A DNA stretch of 64,000 nucleotides, taken from Ruminococcus sp. (GTDB taxonomy: Bacteria; Bacillota; Clostridia; Lachnospirales; Lachnospiraceae). This document shows, piece after piece, positions 52,719 to 61,789 of this stretch (the first letter of the stretch is position 1; the number at the start of each line of letters is the position of its first letter). The stretch is from the NCBI GenBank assembly GCA_013911065.1, contig JACERV010000029.1, positions 1 through 64,000 on the forward strand, given 5' to 3'. A program made the position numbers and the translations under genes. A model generated the notes under the pieces. The model made no database searches. It had not been told where the DNA came from and saw nothing but the letters and a program-made list of their open reading frames with translations.

Positions 52719-52745
52719 AAAAAAGAGTGCCATTATCCGGCACTC
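52719..52745 (-). terminator. Intrinsic terminator after agrC
   Basis: GAGTGCC/GGCACTC arms (52725-52731 and 52739-52745), seven-base loop, then TTTTTT on the minus strand. It separates agrAC from agrDB. Confidence 0.88.
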
Positions 52746-52747
52746 CT

Positions 52748-54040
52748 TTATCTTTGAAAAATAATTGTCACTTTAAATATATCTCCTTCCACCTTGATTA
52801 TCATCCTGCCCTTATAGCGCTTTACAATCTGTTCTACTGTATGAATCCCTATGCCATGGTTTCCCTTATCCATTTTTCTTGTTAGATACCTTCCCGACTT
52901 GTGAACCGGCTCGGTTTTAAAATTGTTATCTATATTAACAATAAGAAAATGCCCATTGTTTTCTGTAAATACCCGAACATCAATAACCCCTCCGGCATAT
53001 AAAGGCGCTGCAGCCTCATAGGCATTATCTAAAAGGTTTCCCAAAATGGCAATCATATCAATCTCATCTAAAAAGTCAAAATCCACTTCGGGTTCTATTC
53101 TTACGGAAATTTTAACCCCTATCTCCTCGGCCGCCCTTATCCGCTCTGTTAAAATGGCATTCAATATATGACTTGTACTATACTCAATAACATTTGTACT
53201 CTGAATCTTAATATTCAGCTTTTCAAAAATGATTTTTGCCTCTTCTATGTTTTTTGCTGAAAAGCAGCTTGCGGCAGCTCTTATATATTTATTTATATCG
53301 TGAAGCAGCCTTTTCCTCTCTTCATCTGCCTTTTTCAATTGATCTAAATGCCGCTTTTCCAGCTGACTTTTTAAATAGAGTCTTTCCATTTTTTCTGCTC
53401 TCTGCATATTTATCAACATTTTATCGAACAGATAAAATGTAAAGGCATTCGCAATGAGCAATAAGATAGCACCTGTCAATACAATATATTTGGCTGTAGG
53501 GGATATCACATGAACATCGACATAAAACATTCCACTTAATAAAACAATCGTTGCCAAAGGCAGCACCATCAGTGATAAGAACACTTTATCCTGGTCCTCT
53601 TCGTAAAACTTTCTTTTGTGTATCTGTGCTACACATTTAACCAGAATAAAAGTAACCATTTTCATGAGCAAAAGTGTCATAAACATCAGAACTTCATTAT
53701 TATGTAAAAGCCGGTAAGCAAACTCCGAATTCACATTGGCAATTAAAGCGAAAATGAATTCAGGTAATATGGCTAACATATAGTAGCAGACTGCAAGACA
53801 TGATTTTTTCAGGAAGCTTCCCACAAAATTCACGGCAGAAAACATCAGATAAATTAATGGGATAACTGCTAAATTTAATAGTGAGCTGTTTGCTGAATTC
53901 ACTGATAGGAACAGGAGATAAAATGGGGTATTCATTGCCAGTCTCTTTGCAATATTATATCCATTTATCTGAAGCAGACTTTTACCTAAGTCAAACAGCA
54001 TATATAACTCAAATGCACAAATGACAATATCCAAAACCAT
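52748..54040 (-). CDS. agrC: AgrC-type sensor histidine kinase
   Basis: 430 residues: about six or seven membrane segments up to residue 210, a coiled dimerisation region, the phospho-acceptor HDINKYIRAA near residue 248, and a GHKL ATPase with NLLDNAYEAA (N box) and KGNHGIGIHTVEQIV. This is the AgrC/HPK10-like subfamily that senses cyclic peptides. One base separates it from agrA. Confidence 0.92.
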   Translation of the reverse strand: MVLDIVICAFELYMLFDLGKSLLQINGYNIAKRLAMNTPFYLLFLSVNSANSSLLNLAVIPLIYLMFSAVNFVGSFLKKSCLAVCYYMLAILPEFIFALIANVNSEFAYRLLHNNEVLMFMTLLLMKMVTFILVKCVAQIHKRKFYEEDQDKVFLSLMVLPLATIVLLSGMFYVDVHVISPTAKYIVLTGAILLLIANAFTFYLFDKMLINMQRAEKMERLYLKSQLEKRHLDQLKKADEERKRLLHDINKYIRAAASCFSAKNIEEAKIIFEKLNIKIQSTNVIEYSTSHILNAILTERIRAAEEIGVKISVRIEPEVDFDFLDEIDMIAILGNLLDNAYEAAAPLYAGGVIDVRVFTENNGHFLIVNIDNNFKTEPVHKSGRYLTRKMDKGNHGIGIHTVEQIVKRYKGRMIIKVEGDIFKVTIIFQR

Positions 54041-54041
54041 C

Positions 54042-54770
54042 TTATCGCCTTCTAAACTTTCTGTTTAAATAACGTGTAAAAGCATCATCAAAGATTTTTG
54101 CCTTTGATCTGGAAATGTAGAGTTTTTCTTCATTTTCCATAATGATGACCTTTCCTTCTATGCGGGATATGTTACTCATATTTACAATAAAGCTGCTATG
54201 GGCATATTCAAAGCCACCCTGACACAATTTAGGATAAAGCTCTTTCAATCTTTCCCTGCAGTATATGTATTGAAATGCTCCAGACTTATTGTATACAATC
54301 TTTGTTTGCCGCCCATCCACCGTAAAATATAAAACATTCTCCAAAGGAACTCTAGTTATTACACCGTCCTGTGTAACTACAATATAATGCTTTCGTCCTC
54401 TTTCCATCATTTCTTCCAAGATATCAGGCAGTTCCTCAAATAGTCCCTTGTTCTTAATATCTTTCATAATATACCGGTAAGGATACACTTTGAAATTCTC
54501 CGCTTTTGGTGTTTGATAATTCGTACAGAACACTAAAATACACTTTTTATTATGTTCTCTGAAAATCTTTGAAGTTTTATTACCATCTAACCCTGGCATT
54601 TGAATATCCAGAAAGAGTAAATCAAAGTCCATATCGGATTTCACCAACTCTTCTCCTGTTTCAAATTGGGAAAAACATATACTTCCTGCAACCATATTCA
54701 AATCTTGAATTTTTTTCATTACAGTTTCTCTGAACTCATTCTCATCATCACATATTGCTATTTTGTACAT
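54042..54770 (-). CDS. agrA: AgrA-type LytTR response regulator
   Basis: 242 residues. The receiver domain starts MYKIAICDDENEFRE with the phospho-acceptor Asp in LLFLDIQMPGLDG near residue 55. The LytTR DNA-binding domain occupies about 130-235 (VPLENVLYFTVDGRQTKIVY). LytTR proteins bind promoter DNA with short repeated elements; the GTTAG-N6-CTAAC repeats here are a possible but unproven target. It is the first gene of the agr block. Confidence 0.93.
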   Translation of the reverse strand: MYKIAICDDENEFRETVMKKIQDLNMVAGSICFSQFETGEELVKSDMDFDLLFLDIQMPGLDGNKTSKIFREHNKKCILVFCTNYQTPKAENFKVYPYRYIMKDIKNKGLFEELPDILEEMMERGRKHYIVVTQDGVITRVPLENVLYFTVDGRQTKIVYNKSGAFQYIYCRERLKELYPKLCQGGFEYAHSSFIVNMSNISRIEGKVIIMENEEKLYISRSKAKIFDDAFTRYLNRKFRRR

Positions 54771-54787
54771 TTTCCACCTCGCTTTTA

Positions 54788-54803
54788 GTTAGTTTTAACT
54801 AAC
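54788..54803. promoter_or_regulatory. GTTAG-N6-CTAAC site ahead of agrA
   Basis: GTTAGTTTTAACTAAC, part of a 20-base perfect palindrome with arms TAGTTAGTT/AACTAACTA (54786-54805). It ends 18 bases before the agrA ATG. CTGATA and TAAAAG flank it on the minus strand as weak -35/-10 words with a 16-base spacer. Confidence 0.72.
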
Positions 54804-54820
54804 TATCAGTTTTTTAAAAA

Positions 54821-54888
54821 CCATCTTTCCGGCCGGAAGCAAGAGACTCTATGTAATCTCCCGTTCCAACTCAGCAAAGATGGAGTCT
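54821..54888 (-). promoter_or_regulatory. Possible structured leader upstream of agrA
   Basis: Segments 54876-54883 and 54821-54828 pair perfectly (CCATCTTT/AAAGATGG), followed by TTTTT. A six-base helix (54844-54849 with 54883-54888) and the palindrome TTCCGGCCGGAA (54827-54838) overlap it and could compete. It looks like a switchable leader or a weak terminator. No known riboswitch family was recognised. The rest of the 54889-55048 spacer shows no gene. Confidence 0.4.
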
Positions 54889-55048
54889 GCAAAAAATCTT
54901 AAATAGTTATTTTTTGCTGCATTTCAATCACTGTTCAAAGTGTCTGGCTGGCTATTCATCTTAACACTTTTGCATTCCGTTATGTTTATTATAACATCTG
55001 GCCTGTTAATTTCAAATAACATTTTTTAGGGAGGCTTCCCCTGCCATA

Positions 55049-56185
55049 CTAGTCTGCTGCCAGTGTTCTAACTGCCTGAATTGCCACTTCTATTTCTTCT
55101 TCGGTATTGTAATGGGAAAAGCTGAATCTTACCGCCCCCTGTGCTTCTGTTCCAAGTGCCTTATGCATCAGCGGCGCACAGTGTGCTCCGGGCCTGGTTG
55201 CAATATTATAGACTGCAGATAACTCATCACTCACTTCAGAAGAATCATAATCTCCAATATTAAAAGACACAATAGGGCATCTCTGCTTTGCCTCAAAATC
55301 TCCATAAATCTTTACACCCGGAATCGTACGAATGCCCTCATAAAATAGCCGCATAAGAGACAATTCTCTTTCCCTGATTGTATCGATTCCAACCTCTTCC
55401 AGGTAGGAAAGTGCAGCATTAAGCCCTGCAATCCCATGTCCGTTCAGTGTTCCCGCTTCCAAGGCAGTCGGCATCTCTTTTGGATGATAGGTGTTGTAAG
55501 TATCCACCCCGCTTCCGCCGCTCAGAAGAGGTTTTATCTCAACCTGCGGCCTGACATACATTCCGCCTGTTCCCTGAGGCCCCAAAAGACTTTTATGGCC
55601 TGTAAAACAAAGAACATCAATCTTCATCTTCTGTACATCAATCGGAAATACGCCTGCAGTCTGCGACGCATCTACAATGAGGAGTACATGATGCTCCCTT
55701 GCAATACCTCCCACCGCGCCTATATCAATCATATTTCCGGTCAGATTTGAGCCATGAGTACAAACAATAGCCCGGGTATTTTCCCGGATTGCACCCTTCA
55801 CATCATCGCAGGAAATATTTCCTTTTGGGTCACAATCCAGAATCGTAAGCTCAACACCCATTTCCCTGCATTCATACAATGGCCGCAGGACAGAATTATG
55901 TTCCAGCACGGTTGTAATCACATGATCTCCCGGATTTAAAATTCCTTTTATCCCAATATTCAGGCTTTCTGTTGAATTAGCTGTAAATACAATCTGTTTT
56001 GGACTTTCTCCGCCAAAAAGGCGGCACAGTCTTTCTCTCGTATCATAAATGATCCTGGATGCCCCCAACGCAGCTTCCGTTGCACCTCTTCCCGCATTTC
56101 CTATAGAACTCATGGCCTGAAGTACCGCCTCTGCCACTCGTTCCGGTTTCTGCATGGTCGTCGCTGCATTATCCATGTAAATCAC
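55049..56185 (-). CDS. Cysteine desulfurase family protein (EF2568-like, selenium-associated)
   Basis: 378 residues, class V PLP enzyme. It begins MIYMDNAATTMQKPERVAEA from a GTG at 56185, eight bases after GGGGAG. The PLP lysine is in CFTGHKSLLGPQGTGG, and the mobile-loop cysteine region RPGAHCAPLMHKALGTE is intact. Related proteins cluster with selD and yedF and are thought to mobilise sulfur or selenium for delivery. It is the last gene of the selenium block, separated from lysR by a terminator-like hairpin. Confidence 0.88.
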   Translation of the reverse strand: MIYMDNAATTMQKPERVAEAVLQAMSSIGNAGRGATEAALGASRIIYDTRERLCRLFGGESPKQIVFTANSTESLNIGIKGILNPGDHVITTVLEHNSVLRPLYECREMGVELTILDCDPKGNISCDDVKGAIRENTRAIVCTHGSNLTGNMIDIGAVGGIAREHHVLLIVDASQTAGVFPIDVQKMKIDVLCFTGHKSLLGPQGTGGMYVRPQVEIKPLLSGGSGVDTYNTYHPKEMPTALEAGTLNGHGIAGLNAALSYLEEVGIDTIRERELSLMRLFYEGIRTIPGVKIYGDFEAKQRCPIVSFNIGDYDSSEVSDELSAVYNIATRPGAHCAPLMHKALGTEAQGAVRFSFSHYNTEEEIEVAIQAVRTLAAD

Positions 56186-56252
56186 AAGAATCACTCCCCT
56201 CTTAAAACTTACCCGTAACTAATATTTTGAGAATATTCTGAAAATGGCTTGC

Positions 56253-56272
56253 AAAAGGGTCAGACCCCTTTT
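56253..56272 (-). terminator. Hairpin at the 3' end of the lysR gene
   Basis: AAAAGGG and CCCTTTT arms around a short loop, directly at the lysR stop. AAAAGGGGTCT is repeated twice in a row here. The T-run is only four bases, so termination may be partial. Confidence 0.55.
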
Positions 56273-57188
56273 AGACCCCTTTTACTACCCGCAAAAACTT
56301 TTCTGCCAGGGAAGACATTTGAAAGTTTTTATTGTAAACCACGTTAATATCCCGTTTCCCCTGTTTGCTGCCAAGAGAAAATTCTAATATTTTTCCCTCT
56401 CTGAGTTCTTCTTCTGCTGCCAGGCGGGATATGATGGATACTCCGATTCCGCGGCTGACAGAGCGTTTTATTGTCTCCTGATTTTCCATGCTTGCCACGA
56501 TGTTCAAGTCCTCCAGGTTTATTCCCATATTTTTCAGCAGTCTTTCCGCCTCTCTCCGGGTACCGGAGCCTTCCTCTCTTAAAATCACAGGCTCTTTCTG
56601 TATCCACATTTTATCTTCATCTCGCTGCCCGTCTCCTGTATCCTTTACTTCTTTAAGTTTTCTAAACTTCTCTGAGTTAGGAGTAATAATGATCAGCTCA
56701 TCCTGATAAAAGGGTATATACTGGCAATGTTTTTTTTCAAACACGGTTCCGGTGAAGCCAATATCTACATTATAATTCACTACCTGCTCCACAACCTTCG
56801 CACTGTCTGTCTCCATCAGTTTAAACTGTTCCTCAGGATATTTTTCACTGAACTGCGCCAGTACCTGCGGAAGCAGGTATTGGGCAGGAACACTGGAAGC
56901 AGCAATACGCAGACAATGGCTTCCTTCTTTTCGGGTTTTGTCAAAGACCATCTCTATCTGCTTTTGCAGAGAAACCATTTGTTTTGCATGGCTATACAAT
57001 ATTTTTCCATCTTCTGACAAACTGACTTCCTTCGTATTCCTTATAAACAGACGTACATTCAACTCCTGCTCCAGGGAAGAAATATGGGCACTTACAGTAG
57101 GCTGCGTCAGAAAGAGGCTTTTAGCCGCCCGGGAAAAACTGCCCTCATCTGCAATTGATACAAAGGCCTCTAGTTGTTTCAAATTCAT
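56271..57188 (-). CDS. LysR-family regulator, selenium-metabolism associated
   Basis: 305 residues. The N-terminal helix-turn-helix is [20 protein letters not shown] followed by AAKSLFLTQPTVSAHI. The C-terminal effector domain spans about 90-300. It is embedded in a sel operon, overlapping selB by four bases, as in other anaerobes where a LysR gene accompanies sel genes. Its ligand is unknown; a selenium or sulfur metabolite is a guess. Confidence 0.88.
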   Translation of the reverse strand: MNLKQLEAFVSIADEGSFSRAAKSLFLTQPTVSAHISSLEQELNVRLFIRNTKEVSLSEDGKILYSHAKQMVSLQKQIEMVFDKTRKEGSHCLRIAASSVPAQYLLPQVLAQFSEKYPEEQFKLMETDSAKVVEQVVNYNVDIGFTGTVFEKKHCQYIPFYQDELIIITPNSEKFRKLKEVKDTGDGQRDEDKMWIQKEPVILREEGSGTRREAERLLKNMGINLEDLNIVASMENQETIKRSVSRGIGVSIISRLAAEEELREGKILEFSLGSKQGKRDINVVYNKNFQMSSLAEKFLRVVKGV

Positions 57189-59101
57189 AGATTCGATATC
57201 CTTTCACTCTCTGCGCCGGTTTTTCTAGTCACCTTAATACTGTCCATATATTCCAAAATCGGCTTTGCACTTTTTCTGCTTGTACCAAACATATCACGTA
57301 TCTCGGCAATGGTTATCTTTCCATCTGCCTTTAGCTTCTCAATAATTTTTTCCCTGGCCTCTTCCATATATCCACTTAGAGTGTACATTCCATCTGCCAC
57401 CTTCAAGATTTCCCCTTCATCTGCCATAAGCAGAAGAATATCCTCCACAATCTGCAGCGGCACACTGTCAAAGCTGATTTCTGCAACCTTTACAAAATCA
57501 TATCTGGCAGGTTTCAATACACTGAAAAGCTTTTTTCTGACCTTCTCATAAGTCTCATCCTTACTCACCTTGTATTCTGCCGGTGCCAGATATTCCTCAT
57601 GACGTGCTAAAAATCCCTGTTCTGCCAAAAGCTCTATATATTTATCAAATAAATTAGGCTTTACCTTTTTCATGAATGTACTATGAACTTCCGCCTTTGA
57701 CATACCATAACGGTAAGGATATTTCTTCACAAAGTTCTGCAAAGCTTCCAATATCCGTTCTCTATATTCATATTCATCTGCCTTATGCCAGACGTAAATG
57801 TCCTTTTTCATCAAAAAGGTACGGACAAGCCCCTGACTTTCCAGCTCTTCCACAGCCGCTTCCGTTTCTTCCCGGGAAAGGGCTGTAAGCTTAGCGAGCT
57901 CGGATACCGCTACCATTGTATCACGGTACTCTTTTACATGAAGCTCTATTACATCTGTAGCACTGCCGGACTCTTTTTGTTTCAGACTCTCAATGACTTC
58001 GGGTAAAAACCGTTTCTTCTTCCCTGCATTTGGCTCTAAAATTACACCGCCGCCGATAGTTTCCATAGGGGAATAAAAACGTACAATAAACCTATCACCG
58101 CGCCGAAATGCCACATCCTCCTCCATGCGGAGCTGCACATATCCGCTGTCCCCCGGCCCCAGAATCTCGTCCCCCAAAAGGACTGCACGGCACAATACCT
58201 CACTGGTACCACTGAAAAAATGAAGTCTCATATTATTCGAAAGCATTCTCATTGTAGAATCCAGAACTTCCAGCTTTACATCCATGAGCCGGGAATCTTT
58301 CATACTTCCTACAGGAGCAAGCACGCAGCCTCTTTTTATCTCCCTTTTCTTTAAATTAGAGATATTAATCGCCACCCGCTGTCCGGCATAGCATTTGTCC
58401 ACAGTCTCTCCGTGCACCTGGATACTCCGTATTTTACATTCCTGCCCATTCGGGAACATTTCCAGTGTATCCTCTTTCTGAATCATTCCGCTTACCAGTG
58501 TTCCTGTCACAATCGTACCAAATCCTGAAATAGAAAATACCCGGTCCACCGGAAGCCGTGGAATTGTATGTATATCCTTCGCTTCCACTTCTTCCTCGCT
58601 CAGATGCTCAATGGTTTCAACCAATTGGGGAATCCCCTGTCCTGTTGCCGCAGACACTTTTACAACCGGGGCATGTTCCAGGAAAGTACCGCTGAGTTCT
58701 TCTTTGATTTCCTCTTCCACCAGCTCCAGCCACTCTTCGTCCACAATATCACACTTATTCAGGACAAGGATGCTTTTCTTTACCCCCAGCATTTCCAGGA
58801 TATCCATATGCTCCCTTGTCTGAGGCATAATTCCTTCATCTGCTGCCACTACAAGCAGTACCAGGTCCATTCCTACAACACCGGCAACCATATTATTGAT
58901 AAATTTCTCATGCCCGGGGACATCAATAATTCCCACCCGGTTTCCGTTTTTCAAGTCAAAATAAGTAAAACCCAGATCAATAGTAATTCCTCTGCGCTGT
59001 TCTTCCTCCCACCTGTCCGTATTCCGGCCGGTCAATGCTTTTATCAACGAGGTTTTTCCATGATCAATATGGCCCGCTGTTCCGATAATAATGTGCTTCA
59101 T
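57185..59101 (-). CDS. selB: Selenocysteine-specific elongation factor SelB
   Basis: 638 residues. Delivers Sec-tRNA to UGA codons that carry a SECIS element. The GTPase domain has GHIDHGKT (10-17), DVPGHE and NKCD; domains II-III follow; the C-terminal winged-helix repeats (about 380-638) bind the SECIS. It starts 38 bases inside the end of selA and overlaps lysR by four bases. Confidence 0.97.
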   Translation of the reverse strand: MKHIIIGTAGHIDHGKTSLIKALTGRNTDRWEEEQRRGITIDLGFTYFDLKNGNRVGIIDVPGHEKFINNMVAGVVGMDLVLLVVAADEGIMPQTREHMDILEMLGVKKSILVLNKCDIVDEEWLELVEEEIKEELSGTFLEHAPVVKVSAATGQGIPQLVETIEHLSEEEVEAKDIHTIPRLPVDRVFSISGFGTIVTGTLVSGMIQKEDTLEMFPNGQECKIRSIQVHGETVDKCYAGQRVAINISNLKKREIKRGCVLAPVGSMKDSRLMDVKLEVLDSTMRMLSNNMRLHFFSGTSEVLCRAVLLGDEILGPGDSGYVQLRMEEDVAFRRGDRFIVRFYSPMETIGGGVILEPNAGKKKRFLPEVIESLKQKESGSATDVIELHVKEYRDTMVAVSELAKLTALSREETEAAVEELESQGLVRTFLMKKDIYVWHKADEYEYRERILEALQNFVKKYPYRYGMSKAEVHSTFMKKVKPNLFDKYIELLAEQGFLARHEEYLAPAEYKVSKDETYEKVRKKLFSVLKPARYDFVKVAEISFDSVPLQIVEDILLLMADEGEILKVADGMYTLSGYMEEAREKIIEKLKADGKITIAEIRDMFGTSRKSAKPILEYMDSIKVTRKTGAESERISNL

Positions 59102-60518
59102 ATCCGTTTCCTTCCTTTTCCAGAACGTTTAGCTCTTTCAGGATCTTTACAAAATAATTCATGAAACCCGTTTCAAATGTCCGCATATCTAACAGGATTC
59201 TGTCATTTACAGTTCTCCCAATTACAGGCGCCGGAAGGTGCCTGAGCCTCTCTTCCAGCTCAGGAGTGCTGATTTCCAGGGGCTGTATCGTTACCGCCAT
59301 ACTGGGAATCCGCTCCAACGGCAGAGAACCGCCGCCAATCTGTGCCTCACAGTCCGTTATACCAATCTCTGCTTTCAGTTCTGCCTTTTTTAATATTCTC
59401 TGGAATTTTCTTGCCTCTTGTTTTACTTCTTCCAGCTTTTTCGTAATCATGCGAAGGACCGGTATATTTTGAATTGCTTTTTCCTCTGATAAATATTCCC
59501 TAAGAACAACTTCCAGCGCGGACGCCGTAAACTTATCAATACGCAGTGCCCTCGTAAGAGGATTTTTCTTCATTAACTCTATATAGCTCTTCTTTCCCAC
59601 GATAATCCCTGCCTGAGGACCGCCCAAAAGCTTATCACCGCTAAAGCAAACCACATCGGCTCCATTTTTTACGGAGTCCTGTACCGTGGGTTCATAAGTA
59701 AGTCCATATTTACTTAAATCCACCAGAACACCGCTCCCCAAATCCTCAATAACAGGTATGCCGCACTGTTCCCCCAGGGGCACCAGTTCTTCCACCGGAA
59801 CAGATTCTGTAAAACCGATAATACGGTAGTTACTTGTATGCACTTTTAGAAGTGCCTTTGTCTCTTCCGTGACAGCTCCTTCATAATCTGACAAATGTGT
59901 TTTATTTGTAGATCCTACTTCTATCAGGGATGCTCCGCTTTGCTCCATTACATCAGGAATCCTGAATTTACCTCCAACCTCAACCAGTTCTCCGCGGGAT
60001 ACAATCACGTCTCCCCCTTTTGCCATAGAACTAAGAATCAGCATGACAGCCGCCGCATTATTATTGACAGCCATTGCAGCTTCCGCCCCGGTAATCCTGC
60101 AAAGCAGTTTTTCAAAATGCGAATATCTCTCCCCCCGTTTTCCCCCTTCTAAATCATACTCCAAATTGGAATAACCATTTGCAATATAGGAAATCTGATT
60201 TAAATGCTCACTTCCAAGGGGTGCACGTCCCAGGTTTGTATGGAGAATTGTCCCCGTACCATTAAGGACACGCGTCATATTAGGCCTGTGCATCGCTGCA
60301 GTTGTCAATTCCACCCGTTCAAGAAGGCTGTCTATCTGTTTCTGAGCGTCCTCTTCATTTTCACATGCACTAATATAATTCCTCAGTCTGCCCTGTTCTA
60401 TCCGCACAGCCTCCAGTACACTGTCATAGCTGTAATGCTCTATCATTTTTTGAATCACTTCATCTTCCATCAAAATATCCACTTTTGGAATTTTGCGGAA
60501 TAATATATTCTTATCCAT
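59064..60518 (-). CDS. selA: L-seryl-tRNA(Sec) selenium transferase SelA
   Basis: 484 residues, PLP enzyme converting seryl-tRNA-Sec to selenocysteinyl-tRNA-Sec with selenophosphate. The PLP lysine is K296 in SGDKLLGGPQAG. N-terminal tRNA-binding domain: MDKNILFRKIPKVDILMEDE. The ATG at 60518 follows GAGGGAG; the longer open frame upstream overlaps a leader hairpin and is rejected. Confidence 0.97.
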   Translation of the reverse strand: MDKNILFRKIPKVDILMEDEVIQKMIEHYSYDSVLEAVRIEQGRLRNYISACENEEDAQKQIDSLLERVELTTAAMHRPNMTRVLNGTGTILHTNLGRAPLGSEHLNQISYIANGYSNLEYDLEGGKRGERYSHFEKLLCRITGAEAAMAVNNNAAAVMLILSSMAKGGDVIVSRGELVEVGGKFRIPDVMEQSGASLIEVGSTNKTHLSDYEGAVTEETKALLKVHTSNYRIIGFTESVPVEELVPLGEQCGIPVIEDLGSGVLVDLSKYGLTYEPTVQDSVKNGADVVCFSGDKLLGGPQAGIIVGKKSYIELMKKNPLTRALRIDKFTASALEVVLREYLSEEKAIQNIPVLRMITKKLEEVKQEARKFQRILKKAELKAEIGITDCEAQIGGGSLPLERIPSMAVTIQPLEISTPELEERLRHLPAPVIGRTVNDRILLDMRTFETGFMNYFVKILKELNVLEKEGNGYEAHYYRNSGPY

Positions 60519-60712
60519 TCCCACTCCCTCTGTTATAAAGCGGCGTATCTGTTCAGAACCATGAGCAGATACGCCGCAAGCCCATGAAAATCCCATTTGG
60601 CGATAGGGCTTGCTATAGCATGTTTAATGTCTTCACAGATCCTGTGCAGTAAATGCACAGTCCTGTACCGGACAGTTACAAGCAGACATCCCCAGCCCGC
60701 TTCACTGCTTGT
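60519..60712 (-). promoter_or_regulatory. Structured spacer between selD and selA
   Basis: The 194 bases contain four hairpins in series on the transcript: CAAGCAG/CTGCTTG near the selD stop, CTGTGCA/TGCACAG, GCAAGCCC/GGGCTTGC, and a 12-pair stem at 60540-60577 just before the selA ribosome-binding site. The last has a 14-base loop containing TGGTTCTGA, similar to the apical loop of the selD SECIS. It may be a SelB-binding, SECIS-like regulator of selA; this is inference from the E. coli selAB precedent. Confidence 0.55.
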
Positions 60713-61762
60713 TTATGAACACAGCCGGATAAATTTTTCTTGTTTTTCAACAACCCTGCCAATAACTGACACCTGTGTATCAAGCTGTTTTTCCTTCAAA
60801 TCAGATAAAAAGTCCTCCAAATACATCTCAGGCAGGCTAAAAAGAAGTCCCCCGGAAGTTTGTGGATCATACAGCAGGTCTAAATAATATTCTTCTGCCT
60901 TTCCTGTATCCACCAATTCTATACTGTGCTCTTTATTTTTGTAAGTGCCGGCGGGAACCAATCCCATTTTCGCATAGTCTGCAGCCCCCTGCATATATGC
61001 TACATCCCGTACATAGATTTCCATTGTTACGTGACTTGCGGACGCCATCTCCATACAATGTCCCAAAAGTCCAAAACCAGTGATGTCTGTACATGCATTG
61101 ATAGGATAAGCCTCCGCTGCTTCTTTTGCCTTTTTATTCAAGGATGCCATAACTGTGGCCGCTTCTTTTTCAGCCTGTTCAGAAGCCATCTCTGCTTTCA
61201 GAGCAGTATTAATGAGTCCGCTCCCAATCTGCTTTGTCAAAACTAAAACATCTCCAGGTTTGCATCCATAATTTTTGAAAACCTTATCCGGATGCACAAA
61301 ACCTGATACACTTAATCCATATTTCGGCTCATCATCCTGGACGGAATGTCCCCCTACCAGAACTGCACCTGCCTCTTTTACCTTATCCGCTCCGCCTTTT
61401 AAAATATCCCCCAATATCTCGGGATCCAGACAGTTTGGAAATCCTACAATATTCAGAGCCACTCTTGGCTCTCCGCCCATAGCATAAACATCACTCAGGG
61501 CATTTGCCGCTGCAATCTGCCCGAAAGTATAGGGATCATCTACCACCGGAGTAAAAAAGTCTACGGTCTGAATCATGGCAATATCATCCGTAACCTTATA
61601 AATTGCTGCGTCATCTGATGTTTCAATTCCTACTATGAGATTCTCATCCTGGAATTGCGGCAGCTTGCCCAGAACCTGGGCAAGGGTCTCAGGACCTATT
61701 TTAGCCGCTCATCCGGAAGTCTTCGCATATTGAGTCAGACGTATATCTTTCCCTGTATTCAT
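60713..61762 (-). CDS. selD: Selenophosphate synthetase SelD, itself a selenoprotein
   Basis: Makes selenophosphate from selenide and ATP. 349 residues from ATG 61762 (after AAGGAG) to 60713, with an in-frame UGA at 61709-61711 at residue 18, the catalytic position: KTSG-Sec-AAKIGPETL (E. coli has Cys17). The downstream part (MIQTVDFFTPVVDDPYTFGQ onward) is a normal SelD with the ATP-site DDP motif and the glycine-rich C-terminal DPQTSGGLLF. ORF callers would lose the first 62 residues. It follows yedF by 27 bases. Confidence 0.96.
61664..61684 (-). promoter_or_regulatory. bSECIS hairpin of selD
   Basis: CTTGCCCAG pairs perfectly with CTGGGCAAG around a three-base loop GTT. It begins 24 bases after the UGA, slightly longer than in prdB but within the range of bacterial SECIS elements. 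Confidence 0.8.
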
Positions 61763-61789
61763 GCCATTTTCTCCTTCCCGCTTCTCTGA

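Noticed and set aside
54788-54888. T-box riboswitch upstream of agrA
   Set aside because: GTTGGAACGGGAG weakly resembles the T-box sequence, but the conserved core, specifier loop and an amino-acid gene are missing.
60713-61576. selD as a truncated gene or pseudogene
   Set aside because: The same frame continues through UGA to a proper start, the UGA falls on the catalytic residue, and a SECIS-type hairpin follows.
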